From contig NZ_LGHM01000033.1 of NCBI RefSeq assembly GCF_001908185.1, positions 1-64,000 on the forward strand: a stretch of 64,000 bases of DNA, in the 5' to 3' direction. Both the position numbers and the translations under genes were made by a program. This stretch comes from Bradyrhizobium sp. AS23.2 (GTDB taxonomy: Bacteria; Pseudomonadota; Alphaproteobacteria; Rhizobiales; Xanthobacteraceae). Positions 17,412 through 25,609 of the stretch are shown here, piece after piece (positions within the stretch are counted from its first letter, which is position 1; the number at the start of each line of letters is the position of its first letter). Below the pieces are notes generated by a model. That model did no database searches, was not told the DNA's origin, and was given only the letters and a program-made list of their open reading frames with translations.

Positions 17412-18350
17412 ATGATCCAGATGATCCGCGATACTCAGCAGACAAACACGAGCCTGCACTACGACGCTCATCCCGCTCGAGACGAACTTGTCCCCTCGCG
17501 CTATGCGCTTAAGGTCGGCGAGATCGAGGTGCTGGTGGTCAGCGATGGCGTACTGACGCTGCCAGGCGCGATGTTGGCCCACAACGCCGAACCGGCCGTC
17601 CGGGCGGCCTGGCTGGAGGAGAATTTCCTGCCGCCGGACGCGTTCGATTGGGCTCTGAACGCGGTCGTGGTGAAGAGTGGCGGCCGCACCATCCTGGTCG
17701 ACGCCGGGATGGGTGAGGAATTCCCGTTGCCCCGGGCCGGGCAGTTGCCCCACCGGCTGGAGGCCGCCGGCATAGATCTTTCGACCGTTACCGACGTGGT
17801 GCTGACTCATATGCACATGGACCACATCGGCGGGCTGCTCATTGACTGCGTGAAGGAGGTGCTGCGTCCGGACCTGAGGATCCACGTCGCGGCCGCCGAG
17901 GTCGAGTTCTGGAAGGCTCCGGATTTCTCCCGCGTCTCCATGCCGGAGGGATTTCCGGACGCGCTCCGGCAATCTGCCAAGCGGTTCTTGAAGGAGTACC
18001 GCAGCAAGTTTCGGACGTTCGAGGACGAGTGCGAGGTGGCGCCGGGGGTCAAGGTCTGTCGTACCGGCGGCCACACTCCAGGGCACAGCGTGGTCCGCGT
18101 CGCCTCCGGCGGCGAGCGGCTGACATTCGCCGGCGACCTCGTCTTCACGGTCGGCTTCGAACACCCCGAATGGCATAACGGCTTCGAGCACGACCCCGAG
18201 GAGGCTGCTCGCGCCCGCGTGCGTCTGTTGCGGGAGCTGGCGGCGAACCGGGAGCTGCTGGTGGCCACGCACATGCCGTTCCCCTCCGTCGGCCACGTGG
18301 CCGTCGACGGCGACGCCTTCCGCTTTGTCCCGGCCTTCTGGGATTACTGA
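17412..18350 (+). CDS. Metallo-beta-lactamase-fold hydrolase (copy 2)
   Basis: 312 residues with ATG at 17412 after CAGGAGTTTTCGAA. VLTHMHMDHIGG is the HxHxDH zinc motif at ~134-139, GGHTPGHS supplies the next His, FAGDLVFTVGFEHPEW the bridging Asp, and ATHMPFPSVG the last His. There is no signal peptide, so the enzyme is cytosolic, unlike true beta-lactamases. Lactonases and related ester hydrolases have this layout; the substrate is unknown. It lies 113 bp after a closely similar copy, and a strong hairpin terminator follows. Confidence 0.87.
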   Translation: MIQMIRDTQQTNTSLHYDAHPARDELVPSRYALKVGEIEVLVVSDGVLTLPGAMLAHNAEPAVRAAWLEENFLPPDAFDWALNAVVVKSGGRTILVDAGMGEEFPLPRAGQLPHRLEAAGIDLSTVTDVVLTHMHMDHIGGLLIDCVKEVLRPDLRIHVAAAEVEFWKAPDFSRVSMPEGFPDALRQSAKRFLKEYRSKFRTFEDECEVAPGVKVCRTGGHTPGHSVVRVASGGERLTFAGDLVFTVGFEHPEWHNGFEHDPEEAARARVRLLRELAANRELLVATHMPFPSVGHVAVDGDAFRFVPAFWDY

Positions 18351-18356
18351 TGCCGT

Positions 18357-18389
18357 CGGGCCGCGTTTCGCAAAGTAGAGCGCGGCCCG
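18357..18389 (+). terminator. Hairpin terminator after metallo-hydrolase pair
   Basis: CGGGCCGCG at 18357-18365 pairs with CGCGGCCCG at 18381-18389 around a 15-nt loop. It begins 7 bp after the stop codon at 18350. No T tract is present. Its stem is nearly the same as that of the hairpin at 6667-6703. Confidence 0.5.
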
Positions 18390-18588
18390 CTCGCCCATGA
18401 CATCCGCCGTTACGATTGGGCCATCGCCGACGGCGTGCCGAGAATACCATGTCGACACCTACCGGTGCTCTCGAGCAGCAAGCCAAGACCGGCCTGCGAC
18501 CATCGAGTCAGCCTGACCGGCACGGCAATTTTGAAGAGGGTTGGACGGCACGATAGCCAAGAGTGAACGGACCTATCAGGAGGACACC

Positions 18589-19620
18589 ATGGCGCATCTC
18601 AACAGGAAAAAGATGATCGGTCTCGTTCTGTGCCTCGGCGCCGTCGCGGTCGTGGCCGCTGGATGGGGCTATGCTTATTCGGGCGAGACGTCGACCGACA
18701 ATGCTTACATTCGCGGCGACGTGACCTCGCTCGCTCCGAAGGTTTTGGGCTACGTCACCGCGGTGGAGGTACAGGACAATCAACCTGTCCAGGCGGGTGA
18801 CGTGCTGTTCCGCATCGACGATCGCGACCATCGCGCGCGGCTCGCGCAGGCAGTCGCCAATATCGAGGCAGCGCAAGCCCGCCTCACGAATGTCGATGCG
18901 GAGACCCACCTTCAGCATGCCATGATCCGGCAAGCCGAAGCTCAAAGACTTGCGGGCGTTGCCGAGATGAATCTGGCCCGCAAGGCCTCCGACCGGCGCC
19001 GCGAACTGATCCGCACCAATGCAGTCAGCCAGGCCCAGGTCGATGAGAGCGACGCGGCGCTGTCAAAAGCCGAGGCGACCGTTGCCGCGGCGGCAGCGAC
19101 AATCGAGGCTCAGAAGCAGCGCATCGCCGTCCTCGCCAGTCAGCGCGAAGCTGCCGTCGCGGCGGTGGCGCAGGCAGAGGCCGCACGCGACCTCGCCCAG
19201 ATCGATCTCGACAACACGGTAGTGCATGCACCGGTCGAAGGCGTCATAGGCAATCGACAGGTTCGCGTCGGACGTCTTGTTGCACCCGGCACCGCCCTCC
19301 TCGATATCGTCCCGGTCAGGGATGTGTGGGTGGTGGCGAATTTCAAGGAAACTCAGGTCGAGCATATCCTGCCTGGCCAGCGCGCCCGCATTATCGTCGA
19401 CGGTTACAGGCACACATCGCTTGACGGCGTGGTGGACAGCTTTGCGCCCGGCAGCGGCTCCGCCTTCAGCATGCTACCCACCGACAACGCGACAGGAAAC
19501 TTCGTTCGCGTCGTGCAGCGCGTACCGGTAAAGATCCGCTTCGCCAACAATCCTTTGCCTGGCCGCCTCGTTCCGGGTCTGTCGGCGCGCGTCGACATCG
19601 ATCGCCGGAGCGGCCCATGA
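18589..19620 (+). CDS. EmrA-like HlyD membrane fusion protein
   Basis: 343 residues from ATG at 18589 after AGGAGGACACC; an in-frame codon at 18541 lacks such a site. One N-terminal membrane anchor (MIGLVLCLGAVAVVAAGWGYAY), then STDNAYIRGDVTSLAPKVLGYV, the hallmark opening of EmrA/HlyD proteins. A long coiled-coil hairpin follows (~80-200, rich in A/E/Q), then the barrel segment APVEGVIGNRQVRVGRLVAPG. It bridges an inner-membrane pump to the outer membrane. It overlaps the MFS gene by four bases (ATGA), so the two form one EmrAB-like efflux pump; no TolC gene is present in the window. Confidence 0.9.
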   Translation: MAHLNRKKMIGLVLCLGAVAVVAAGWGYAYSGETSTDNAYIRGDVTSLAPKVLGYVTAVEVQDNQPVQAGDVLFRIDDRDHRARLAQAVANIEAAQARLTNVDAETHLQHAMIRQAEAQRLAGVAEMNLARKASDRRRELIRTNAVSQAQVDESDAALSKAEATVAAAAATIEAQKQRIAVLASQREAAVAAVAQAEAARDLAQIDLDNTVVHAPVEGVIGNRQVRVGRLVAPGTALLDIVPVRDVWVVANFKETQVEHILPGQRARIIVDGYRHTSLDGVVDSFAPGSGSAFSMLPTDNATGNFVRVVQRVPVKIRFANNPLPGRLVPGLSARVDIDRRSGP

Positions 19621-21332
19621 CCGCGCTGATCACCCTCAGCCCAACCCGCGATCGATCCGCGGCAGGAGCCTTGCTCGTCGCGGGCATCGTGCTGGCGACG
19701 CTCACGGACGCGCTGGCGAGCACGGTGCTGTCGCTCGGGCGCGGCTACATCATCGGCGACACCCATGCAACGCCTGATGAATTTGCCTGGCTCGACATCG
19801 GATATACCGCCATGAAGCTGATCGGCTTCCTGGCCGCATCCACGCTGATCCAGCGCGTCGATTCCCGTCTCCTGATCATCGCATCGACCCTGGCGATGGG
19901 CGCGGCGTGCGGCATGACACTCGTCACCACCCGGCTCGACCTGCTCATTGCGCTGCGCATCATGCAGGGCTCTTCCGGTGCCATCCTGCTCGTCGCCGGC
20001 CAGACCATGATTTTCCACGCCTATCCGCGACCCCAGCAGCCGATTCTGCAAGCCCTTTTTGCGATGGGATCCGTTGTCGCCCCCGCGACGATCGCGCCGG
20101 CCTTGCAAGGCTGGTTGATCGACAGCCGCTCCTGGACGTGGATCTTCTTCAGCGTCATTCCGCTGGCTCTCGCGGCGGCCGGGCTGCTGATGGTCGCTGA
20201 TAGCCCGAAGGCCTCTCGGCCCGTCCGCCGCCCGGTCGACTGGATCGGCTTGTCGCTGATCTCGGTCTCTGCTTTCTGCTTCACCTACGTCCTCAACCAG
20301 GGCAGCCGATGGGACTGGTTCGGCGAACCCGGCATCCTGTGGTCGACCGTGATCGGCACCGCCGCGCTGCTGGTATTTCTCGGCCAGCAATTGCTGGCCG
20401 GGGGCGAGGGCCTGCTCGACTTCACCCTCTTCAAGTGTCAAGATTTCTGCTTCGCCTTCGTCGTCAGTTATGTCGCCGGCGCCGCACTGTTCGGCAGCGC
20501 GTTCCTGATCCCGTCCTTTGCGGTGTCCGTGCTCGCCTTCAGACCGACCGACGCCGGGCTGCTATTGCTGCCGAGCGGTGCGTCCTTCGTTGCCACGCTG
20601 CTGGCCGCAGCCTTCCTGATGCAGGTTCGTCGCGTTCCTCCGGCAGCCACGGTACCGCTCGGCATCCTGATGATCATGGTGGCGATGTGGATGCTGTCCG
20701 GCTCGACCCGGGAAAGCGGCGCGCATGACATGATGTCCGCCATCCTGCTGCGCGGCCTCGGTCTTGGCTTCCTGTTCCTGTCGATCAACCTGATCGCCTT
20801 TGGCGACCTTAACAGAAACAACCGCGCCGCCGGCATCGGTCTGTTCAATACCGGCCGGCTGCTTGGCGGCCTGATCGGCGTGGCCGGCCTCGAGACGCTG
20901 ATCGAGCACAACATCGTCGGCAATTTGACGGTGCTCGGCGCCAACGTGACATCGAGTGCTCCTGCTGTCGGCGAGCGCCTGACCACGACGGCAGCGATGC
21001 TCGCGGCAAGAGGATTGGACACGATGGCCGGCCCGGCCGCGATCACCCTCCTCGACCGGGCCGTGATCGGTCAGTCCACCGTGATCGCCTTCGACACAGC
21101 GTTTAACGCGATCGCCCTGCTCTTTGTATTTGCTGCGCCCATGCTGGTCAGCGTCAAGATCGTGCTGCACCGCTATATGCATGCTGCGCAGCTTTCACAT
21201 GCCCAGGACCCGCAGCTCGCCGCCATCGCAAACTCTGACGACGGCGACAGGACAGCGCACAATCTCGACACCTATCGGATACCCTTCCGGCATGAAGACG
21301 CCTTCGCCCTCGCTGATCGCAGCGTTGCTTGA
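19617..21332 (+). CDS. DHA2-family (EmrB-like) MFS transporter
   Basis: 571 residues with about 14 hydrophobic helices, the DHA2 size class. RVDSRLLIIASTLAMGAACG and LRIMQGSSGAILLVAGQTMI are the regions around motifs A and C. It starts inside the stop of the HlyD gene, showing coupled translation. EmrB-type pumps expel hydrophobic drugs or acids by proton antiport. The C-terminal ~60 residues are hydrophilic and histidine-containing, slightly longer than usual. Substrate not predictable. Confidence 0.88.
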   Translation: MTALITLSPTRDRSAAGALLVAGIVLATLTDALASTVLSLGRGYIIGDTHATPDEFAWLDIGYTAMKLIGFLAASTLIQRVDSRLLIIASTLAMGAACGMTLVTTRLDLLIALRIMQGSSGAILLVAGQTMIFHAYPRPQQPILQALFAMGSVVAPATIAPALQGWLIDSRSWTWIFFSVIPLALAAAGLLMVADSPKASRPVRRPVDWIGLSLISVSAFCFTYVLNQGSRWDWFGEPGILWSTVIGTAALLVFLGQQLLAGGEGLLDFTLFKCQDFCFAFVVSYVAGAALFGSAFLIPSFAVSVLAFRPTDAGLLLLPSGASFVATLLAAAFLMQVRRVPPAATVPLGILMIMVAMWMLSGSTRESGAHDMMSAILLRGLGLGFLFLSINLIAFGDLNRNNRAAGIGLFNTGRLLGGLIGVAGLETLIEHNIVGNLTVLGANVTSSAPAVGERLTTTAAMLAARGLDTMAGPAAITLLDRAVIGQSTVIAFDTAFNAIALLFVFAAPMLVSVKIVLHRYMHAAQLSHAQDPQLAAIANSDDGDRTAHNLDTYRIPFRHEDAFALADRSVA

Positions 21333-21420
21333 TCGCCCTGACATCGAGCACGCACGCACGATCGCGATCCCAGCTACATGGTTAACTAACTTTCCAGCAA
21401 GTTTTACCGCGCCCCCGATC

Positions 21421-21521
21421 TGACTGCCGGGATATCGTAGATCAGGCCGACCACGATGCGGCAGCTTCATACGCCGGCATCCATGTGAAGCCTCGATCAT
21501 CACCTTGGGGTAGACGCCGGC
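21421..21521 (-). pseudogene. Nitronate monooxygenase-like C-terminal fragment
   Basis: The minus strand reads AGVYPKVMIEA, then after small breaks MDAGV, SCRIVVGLIYDIP. The same order occurs in the intact gene at 56979-57989 (VAGVYPKVMVNG, MDAGAWSCGMVVGLINDIP). The frame shifts inside and nothing of the N-terminal barrel remains. It is a short decayed copy. Confidence 0.55.
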
Positions 21522-21707
21522 GCCCGGCTTCCTCGCGCGGCTTGCGCCTGCGCTGATCCGCTTCGGATCGGAAACCATCGGGTCCCCCAACTGGCCCGGC
21601 GGACCCAAGCTATCCGCACGAAGGAATTCGAAACCGGCGCAGCCCCGTGAAAATTCAATAATAGTGCCTTTTCGGCAGGCGTTTTTATTGGTTCGCCACA
21701 TCGGGTC

Positions 21708-21813
21708 TTAGGGGACGTACTATGCGCGTCGACATCGTCTAAAGCCACTCTAACCCGCTTCTTGTCGCGATCTATTCCAGTCACTTGCAGAAGCGTTAGG
21801 GGACGTACTATGC
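21708..21813 (+). repeat. 18-bp direct repeat, two copies 88 bp apart
   Basis: TTAGGGGACGTACTATGC occurs at 21708-21725 and again at 21796-21813 without mismatch. The interval between the copies has no gene. The repeats could mark the edges of a small mobile or deleted element, or be two copies of a binding site; nothing decides this. Confidence 0.55.
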
Positions 21814-21834
21814 CCGGCGCCGCATACAGGAAGC

Positions 21835-21861
21835 GAAAGCCCACCAACTCGGTGGGCTTTC
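21835..21861 (+). terminator. Strong hairpin
   Basis: GAAAGCCCACC and GGTGGGCTTTC form a perfect 11-bp stem with an AACTC loop at 21835-21861, followed by GTTCT. It looks like a factor-independent terminator, although no gene ends just before it. Confidence 0.55.
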
Positions 21862-22128
21862 GTTCTCAAAGTCTGTGTCCATGCCAGGTACGTGAGGCGG
21901 ACGGCTTATCCTAAGAGCCGAGCCAAAAAGCTCTACAAGCGGACAATACAAGTCGATCAGGACAGGGAAGCTGACGAAGACGCCGTTAAATTCGAGGCTT
22001 TCGTTGGAATGGCCCCAACCCGCTTTCTTGACCTTTTTGAAATGGTTCCGCGGAATACGGTTTTATCTTTCCTTTTTTGTTCTGACAGCTCTATTTGTCA
22101 AGGCGGAGCGAAGGACGGACCCGTAAAG

Positions 22129-23232
22129 ATGGACGCACCGGCCGAAGGCCGACCCGAAACCGGCCTTTCCCACCGCAAGATCATCCACATCGACATGGAC
22201 GCCTTTTACGCGTCGGTCGAGCAGCGGGACGATCCGGACTTGCGAGGCAAGCCCGTCGCGGTCGGCGGCTCGGCGGAACGCGGCGTGGTGGCAGCGGCGA
22301 GCTACGAGGCCCGCAAGTTCGGAGTCCGCTCGGCGATGGCGTCCGTCACCGCCAAGAGGCAGTGTCCGGACCTGATCTTCGTAAAACCGCGATTCGAAGT
22401 CTACAAAGCGATCAGCCGGCAAATCCGCGACATCTTCGCGGAGCACACGCCGATCATCGAACCGCTGTCGCTGGACGAGGCCTATCTCGACGTCACCGAA
22501 AACCTTCAGGGCATCCCCCTTGCCCGCGACGTCGCGCTGCGGATCCGCGAGAAGATCAAGGCCGAGACGGGCCTCACCGCTTCGGCCGGCATCAGCTACA
22601 ACAAGTTTCTGGCGAAGCTCGCCTCGGATCACCGGAAGCCGAACGGTCAGTACGTCATCTCTCCGGAGATGGGCGCTGCGTTCGTGGAGTCGCTGCCGGT
22701 CGGCAAATTCCACGGCATCGGTCCGGCGACGAGCACGAAAATGAATGGCCTAGGCATCTTCACCGGAATGGACATCCGCAACCAGACGCTCGAGTTCATG
22801 AACGCCAACTTCGGCAAGTCCGGCACCTATTATTACTGGATCTCGCGCGGCGTCGACGATCGTCCCGTCCGCGCCAACCGCATCCGCAAGTCCATCGGCG
22901 CCGAGAACACGTTCTCGATGGACCTCACAACATTCGACGCGATGGCGGCCGAGCTCCGGCCGCTCGTCGACAAGGTCTGGCGTCACTGCGAGGGCACGGG
23001 GAATCGGGGGCGGACGGTGACGCTGAAGGTCAAGTTCTTCGACTTCGAGATCATCACCCGCAGCAGGTCCGTCGTGGCGCCGGTTCCGAGCCGGGACGAT
23101 CTCGAAAGCCTCGCCGTCGGCCTGCTGCAGGCCGAGATGCCGATGCCTAAGTCCGTGCGGCTACTGGGGGTCTCGCTGTCATCGCTGCAGGCTAGTGATC
23201 TAGCCGAGCCTCAGCTGGATCTGCCGATCTGA
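22129..23232 (+). CDS. dinB: DNA polymerase IV (Y family)
   Basis: 367 residues from ATG at 22129, chosen because conserved text starts soon after (HRKIIHIDMDAFYASVEQR); the frame stays open upstream but without family similarity. IDMDAFYASVE and LSLDEAYLDVT hold the catalytic acidic residues. GISYNKFLAKLASDHRKPNGQ is the fingers-palm signature, and FHGIGPATSTKMNGLGI the helix-hairpin-helix. The little-finger domain fills the last ~120 residues. It performs error-prone translesion synthesis. I found no convincing alphaproteobacterial SOS box upstream. Confidence 0.92.
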   Translation: MDAPAEGRPETGLSHRKIIHIDMDAFYASVEQRDDPDLRGKPVAVGGSAERGVVAAASYEARKFGVRSAMASVTAKRQCPDLIFVKPRFEVYKAISRQIRDIFAEHTPIIEPLSLDEAYLDVTENLQGIPLARDVALRIREKIKAETGLTASAGISYNKFLAKLASDHRKPNGQYVISPEMGAAFVESLPVGKFHGIGPATSTKMNGLGIFTGMDIRNQTLEFMNANFGKSGTYYYWISRGVDDRPVRANRIRKSIGAENTFSMDLTTFDAMAAELRPLVDKVWRHCEGTGNRGRTVTLKVKFFDFEIITRSRSVVAPVPSRDDLESLAVGLLQAEMPMPKSVRLLGVSLSSLQASDLAEPQLDLPI

Positions 23233-23251
23233 GGCCATTATCCCTTGAAAA

Positions 23252-23281
23252 ATGCTATCAAATATTTGACTTTGATAGCAT
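23252..23281. promoter_or_regulatory. Palindromic operator of a toxin-antitoxin locus
   Basis: ATGCTATCAAA (23252-23262) and TTTGATAGCAT (23271-23281) form a perfect 11-bp inverted repeat with an 8-bp AT-rich spacer. It lies 28 bp before the antitoxin-like ATG at 23309. FitAB/VapBC complexes bind such palindromes to repress themselves. The operator is intact although the genes are broken. Confidence 0.65.
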
Positions 23282-23308
23282 CGCCGGCCGTCTCTGGAGG
23301 ACGCCATC

Positions 23309-23554
23309 ATGGCCGATGTTGTAACCTCTCCGAGGAGGCGCAACGCGCTCTGAAAGTCCGCGCGGCGCAGCACAATCGCAGCGCGGAAGCGGAAATGCGC
23401 CATTCTGGAGGCCGCCGTGCGTCCCGAGGGCCGGCGGCGGCTCGGCACCGCCCTTTCGGAGATGAGCCGGAAGATCGGCCTCAACAATGCCGATGTCGAG
23501 GCACTTGAACATGGCCGCGACACGCGTCCCGCTGAGCCGATGCGCTTCGAATGA
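23309..23554 (+). pseudogene. FitA-like ribbon-helix-helix antitoxin, degenerate
   Basis: ATG at 23309 follows CTGGAGGACGCCATC. MADVV is followed out of frame by NLSEEAQRALKVRAAQHNRSAEAEMR, then after another shift by ILEAAVRPEGRRRLGTALSEM and NNADVEALEHGRDTRPAEPMRFE, ending in TGA at 23552-23554. These pieces are in the order of FitA antitoxins (RHH domain, then toxin-binding tail). At least two indels (near 23325 and near 23400) separate them, so it cannot be made whole. Confidence 0.7.
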
Positions 23555-23643
23555 TCTTGCTCGATACCAATGTGGTCTCCGAGGCGATAAAGCCCGAACC
23601 GCATCCATCGGTCCGTGACTGGCTCGACGCCCAGGCGGCCTAA
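23551..23643 (+). pseudogene. FitB/VapC-like PIN toxin, truncated
   Basis: Starts at an ATG overlapping the antitoxin stop (ATGA), as in intact fitAB operons. MILLDTNVVSEAIKPEPHP contains the first PIN-domain aspartate. A TAA after VRDWLDAQAA ends it at 30 residues, where family members continue with E-T-L-type text for ~110 more; GAA to TAA would explain it. No later part of the toxin is found. Confidence 0.7.
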
Positions 23644-23688
23644 ACGGCACCCGAAAGTTTCTCCTGACTGGACGTGCGGCGGCGCGGC

Positions 23689-24156
23689 CTATCCGACTTC
23701 AAGATCGTGGATGATCGGTTTCAGTCCGTCGAGCGTGACTTCGAGGCTCGCAACCGTGATCGGCAGCTTGAAGCATCGGCGCCCGGCACTGCCGGGATTC
23801 ACGTAGAGCAAGCCGTCGACGTTAGCGATCTTCGGAACGTGGGAGTGGCCGGAAACAATGACGTCGATGCCCTCAGCTACGGCATCGACCTGCAGGGTGT
23901 TGAGGTCGTGCAGAACGTAGAACAGTCGTCCAGCGAGCCGCACGAACTCGGTTTCGGCAAATTCGGTGGCCCACTCGCCCGTATTCACGTTTCCTCTGAT
24001 CGCCGTGACGGGGGCAATCCTCCGCAGCGCGGTGATGATCTCGGGATCGCTGATGTCGCCGCCGTGAATGATTTGGTCGACATAGGCCAGCACGCGCAGC
24101 ACCTCCGGCCGAAGCAGGCCGTGCGTATCCGAGATGATGCCGATCGTGAAGGTCAT
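23689..24156 (-). CDS. YfcE-type metallophosphoesterase
   Basis: 155 residues from ATG at 24156 (MTFTIGIISDTHG). The metal motifs are in order: D-x-H in IISDTHG, GGDI in IIHGGDIS, GN in IRGNVN, and SGHSHVPKI then NPGSAG. This is the small YfcE/MJ0936 class, which hydrolyses phosphodiesters with Mn/Mg. It is a single cytosolic domain. It is divergent from nothing obvious and lies between the dead toxin locus and the ku fragment. Confidence 0.9.
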   Translation of the reverse strand: MTFTIGIISDTHGLLRPEVLRVLAYVDQIIHGGDISDPEIITALRRIAPVTAIRGNVNTGEWATEFAETEFVRLAGRLFYVLHDLNTLQVDAVAEGIDVIVSGHSHVPKIANVDGLLYVNPGSAGRRCFKLPITVASLEVTLDGLKPIIHDLEVG

Positions 24157-24248
24157 CGAAGCGTCCGGTCGAAGCACCCTATCGCGCGTTGAGCCGCAGC
24201 GGTCGATCGAGGAGATTCGCACCGCCGGTGCCCCCGGACGTCAACCGC

Positions 24249-24596
24249 CTATGCCGACTTCCGCCGTTGACCCGTCGCGGGCTTCTTCGCCGCCGCTTCC
24301 TTCGCCGGCTTCTTGCCTTGGATCGGCATCAACATCTCTTTCTGGCCCGCCGCAGCCTTGCGCGGCTTCTTGGCGGGCTTGCCCGCCTTCGCCGGCGCGA
24401 CCTCCCGACCGACGCTCTGCCGCAGCGCCTCCATCAGATCGACCACGTTTTCGCCTTTGGGCCGCTCCTTCGGACGGATGGTCTTGCCGGCACGCTTCTG
24501 GTTGATCAGGTCGACCAGCGCGCTCTCATAGTGGTCCTCGAACGGCAAGCATCCCGATTGTGTCCGGAGCATCTGTGCAATGCAAATCTCGGCAAA
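24249..24596 (-). pseudogene. Ku DNA end-binding protein, C-terminal remnant
   Basis: The minus strand carries a stretch with FEDHYESALVDLINQKRAGK, then ENVVDLMEALRQSV and a Lys/Ala-rich tail (KPAKKPRKAAAGQKE). This is the order at the C-terminus of bacterial Ku (F-E-D-x-Y-E-x-A-L, N-V-V-x-L-M-x-A-L, basic extension). The core ring domain is absent and the sequence upstream of ~24596 is not Ku-like. No ligase D gene is nearby. A dead remnant of a non-homologous end-joining gene. Confidence 0.7.
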
Positions 24597-24668
24597 TCCT
24601 GGCGAAGGCTTATCCCTGTGCATTGACCACATTCCCTGAGAGCCGCCTAAGAAAAAGCTATCTCGCTG

Positions 24669-24872
24669 ATGTCGATCGTCAGTCTCCTTGGCGACACCCT
24701 GATGGAAGAGATTGCTGCCGGCGCCCCAGGCCTCCAGCGCCGCGAGCTGGCGCACGTCGAGACCAACGTGCCGACATCGCTATCGCATCAGTTCGCGGTT
24801 TCCGTCACACTGACGAGCCTCGTGTTTTGGTTCATGCTGGGCGGGGTGACGAATGTCGCGTTTGCGCATTTC
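24669..24872 (+). pseudogene. CbtA-like membrane protein, C-terminal fragment
   Basis: VPTSLSHQFAVSVTLTSLVFWFMLGGVTNVAFAHF looks like the last membrane helix and end of CbtA (predicted cobalt transporter subunit), preceded by an H-x-E-T-x-V-P-like linker. Only this last segment is present; there is no CbtB and no earlier helices. The frame runs on to 24935 past the expected end. Assignment is tentative. Confidence 0.35.
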
Positions 24873-25277
24873 GACCGGGGTACCTTGGGAGCGTCGCCGC
24901 ATTCAATCCCGTGTCGTCGCAAGGCGAGAATCTAAAAGGCGGTCTGACACCTCCCAAGAGTCAGCTTGTGGCCTGAACAACCGAAGCTCGACGTCCGCTG
25001 CTATATCCGGTCCAGATTGCAAAAGTCCCCTCCGGCGTCGGGACCAATTTTATCTAAGAGCCGCTGGCGCGCTTGGCGCAGGTCGGCGGCTCCAACGCGC
25101 GAGGTCAGACCATGACCCAAAAGATCCCGTGAACTCGATGATGGTGTGAAGGTGGCGTCCTGCAAGCGCAGGTAGTGCCCTGAGCGAGTATACGCTATTG
25201 CTGAGTTTGGTTCTCGGCGGCATACTAGCTGGCGGTTAACATTAGCTCTCTGTGGCCGAAGCCGCTGGGGAGACGCC
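24873..25277. other. Stretch without recognisable gene
   Basis: About 400 bp between the CbtA-like fragment and the small ORF at 25278. Open frames here are short and show no family resemblance on either strand. I see no hairpin or repeat of note. Confidence 0.4.
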
Positions 25278-25445
25278 ATGGACAGGCTCGTCGCCCAAAT
25301 TCGTAGCCATGGGATCGCTTGCGACCGACCGCTGCGTGCAACGCAAGACGCCAAGCGATCAAGCCCTGATCATCAGATTTGGGTTCTGAAATGCGAGAAC
25401 GCGACCTACAGGATCGCTAGATATCCCGACCTGGCAGCCAAATAG
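25278..25445 (+). CDS. Small conserved-looking protein, possibly frameshifted at its end
   Basis: 55 residues with ATG at 25278 after GGGGAGACGCC. The later half, HQIWVLKCENATYRIARYPDLAAK, looks like a short rhizobial protein type that normally continues with V-E-Q-L. The stop TAG here arises in AAATAGAGCAATTG; one extra base would give an ending in I/V-E-Q-L-R. So the last codons may be lost by an indel. Function unknown. Confidence 0.45.
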   Translation: MDRLVAQIRSHGIACDRPLRATQDAKRSSPDHQIWVLKCENATYRIARYPDLAAK

Positions 25446-25499
25446 AGCAATTGCGGTAGCGCCGTCTGCCAAGCGCCGCGCGACCGGCTAGCCAATCAT

Positions 25500-25517
25500 C
25501 AAGTGCGGCGGCACTTG
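25500..25517. promoter_or_regulatory. Perfect palindrome upstream of HlyD-ABC operon
   Basis: CAAGTGC-GGCG-GCACTTG is a perfect 7-bp inverted repeat about 93 bp before the ATG at 25610. Position and form suit a TetR-type operator, but no TetR gene is adjacent in this window. Confidence 0.3.
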
Positions 25518-25609
25518 AATCGACCGAAACCGTCTATCGAGCTTGGAGCGATAGAACAGCCAAGAGCAAAGTCATCAGCTATCCGATCATGATCCAAGCG
25601 GAGGTGGAC

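Larger units (their letters stand above)
21333..22128. other. Gene-poor scar region between MFS gene and dinB
   Basis: About 800 bp without an intact gene. It holds a nitronate-monooxygenase fragment (21421-21521, minus), an 18-bp direct repeat (21708 and 21796), and a strong hairpin (21835-21861). A second possible hairpin is at 21665-21680 (GCCTTTTCGGCAGGC then TTTTTATT). The part 21862-22128 is unusually AT-rich near 22040-22090 and probably contains the dinB promoter. Confidence 0.5.

Noticed and set aside
22040..22128. Possible SOS box (GTTC-N7-GTTC) before dinB
   Set aside because: Only one GTTC is present near 22079; the second half does not match, so LexA control cannot be claimed.
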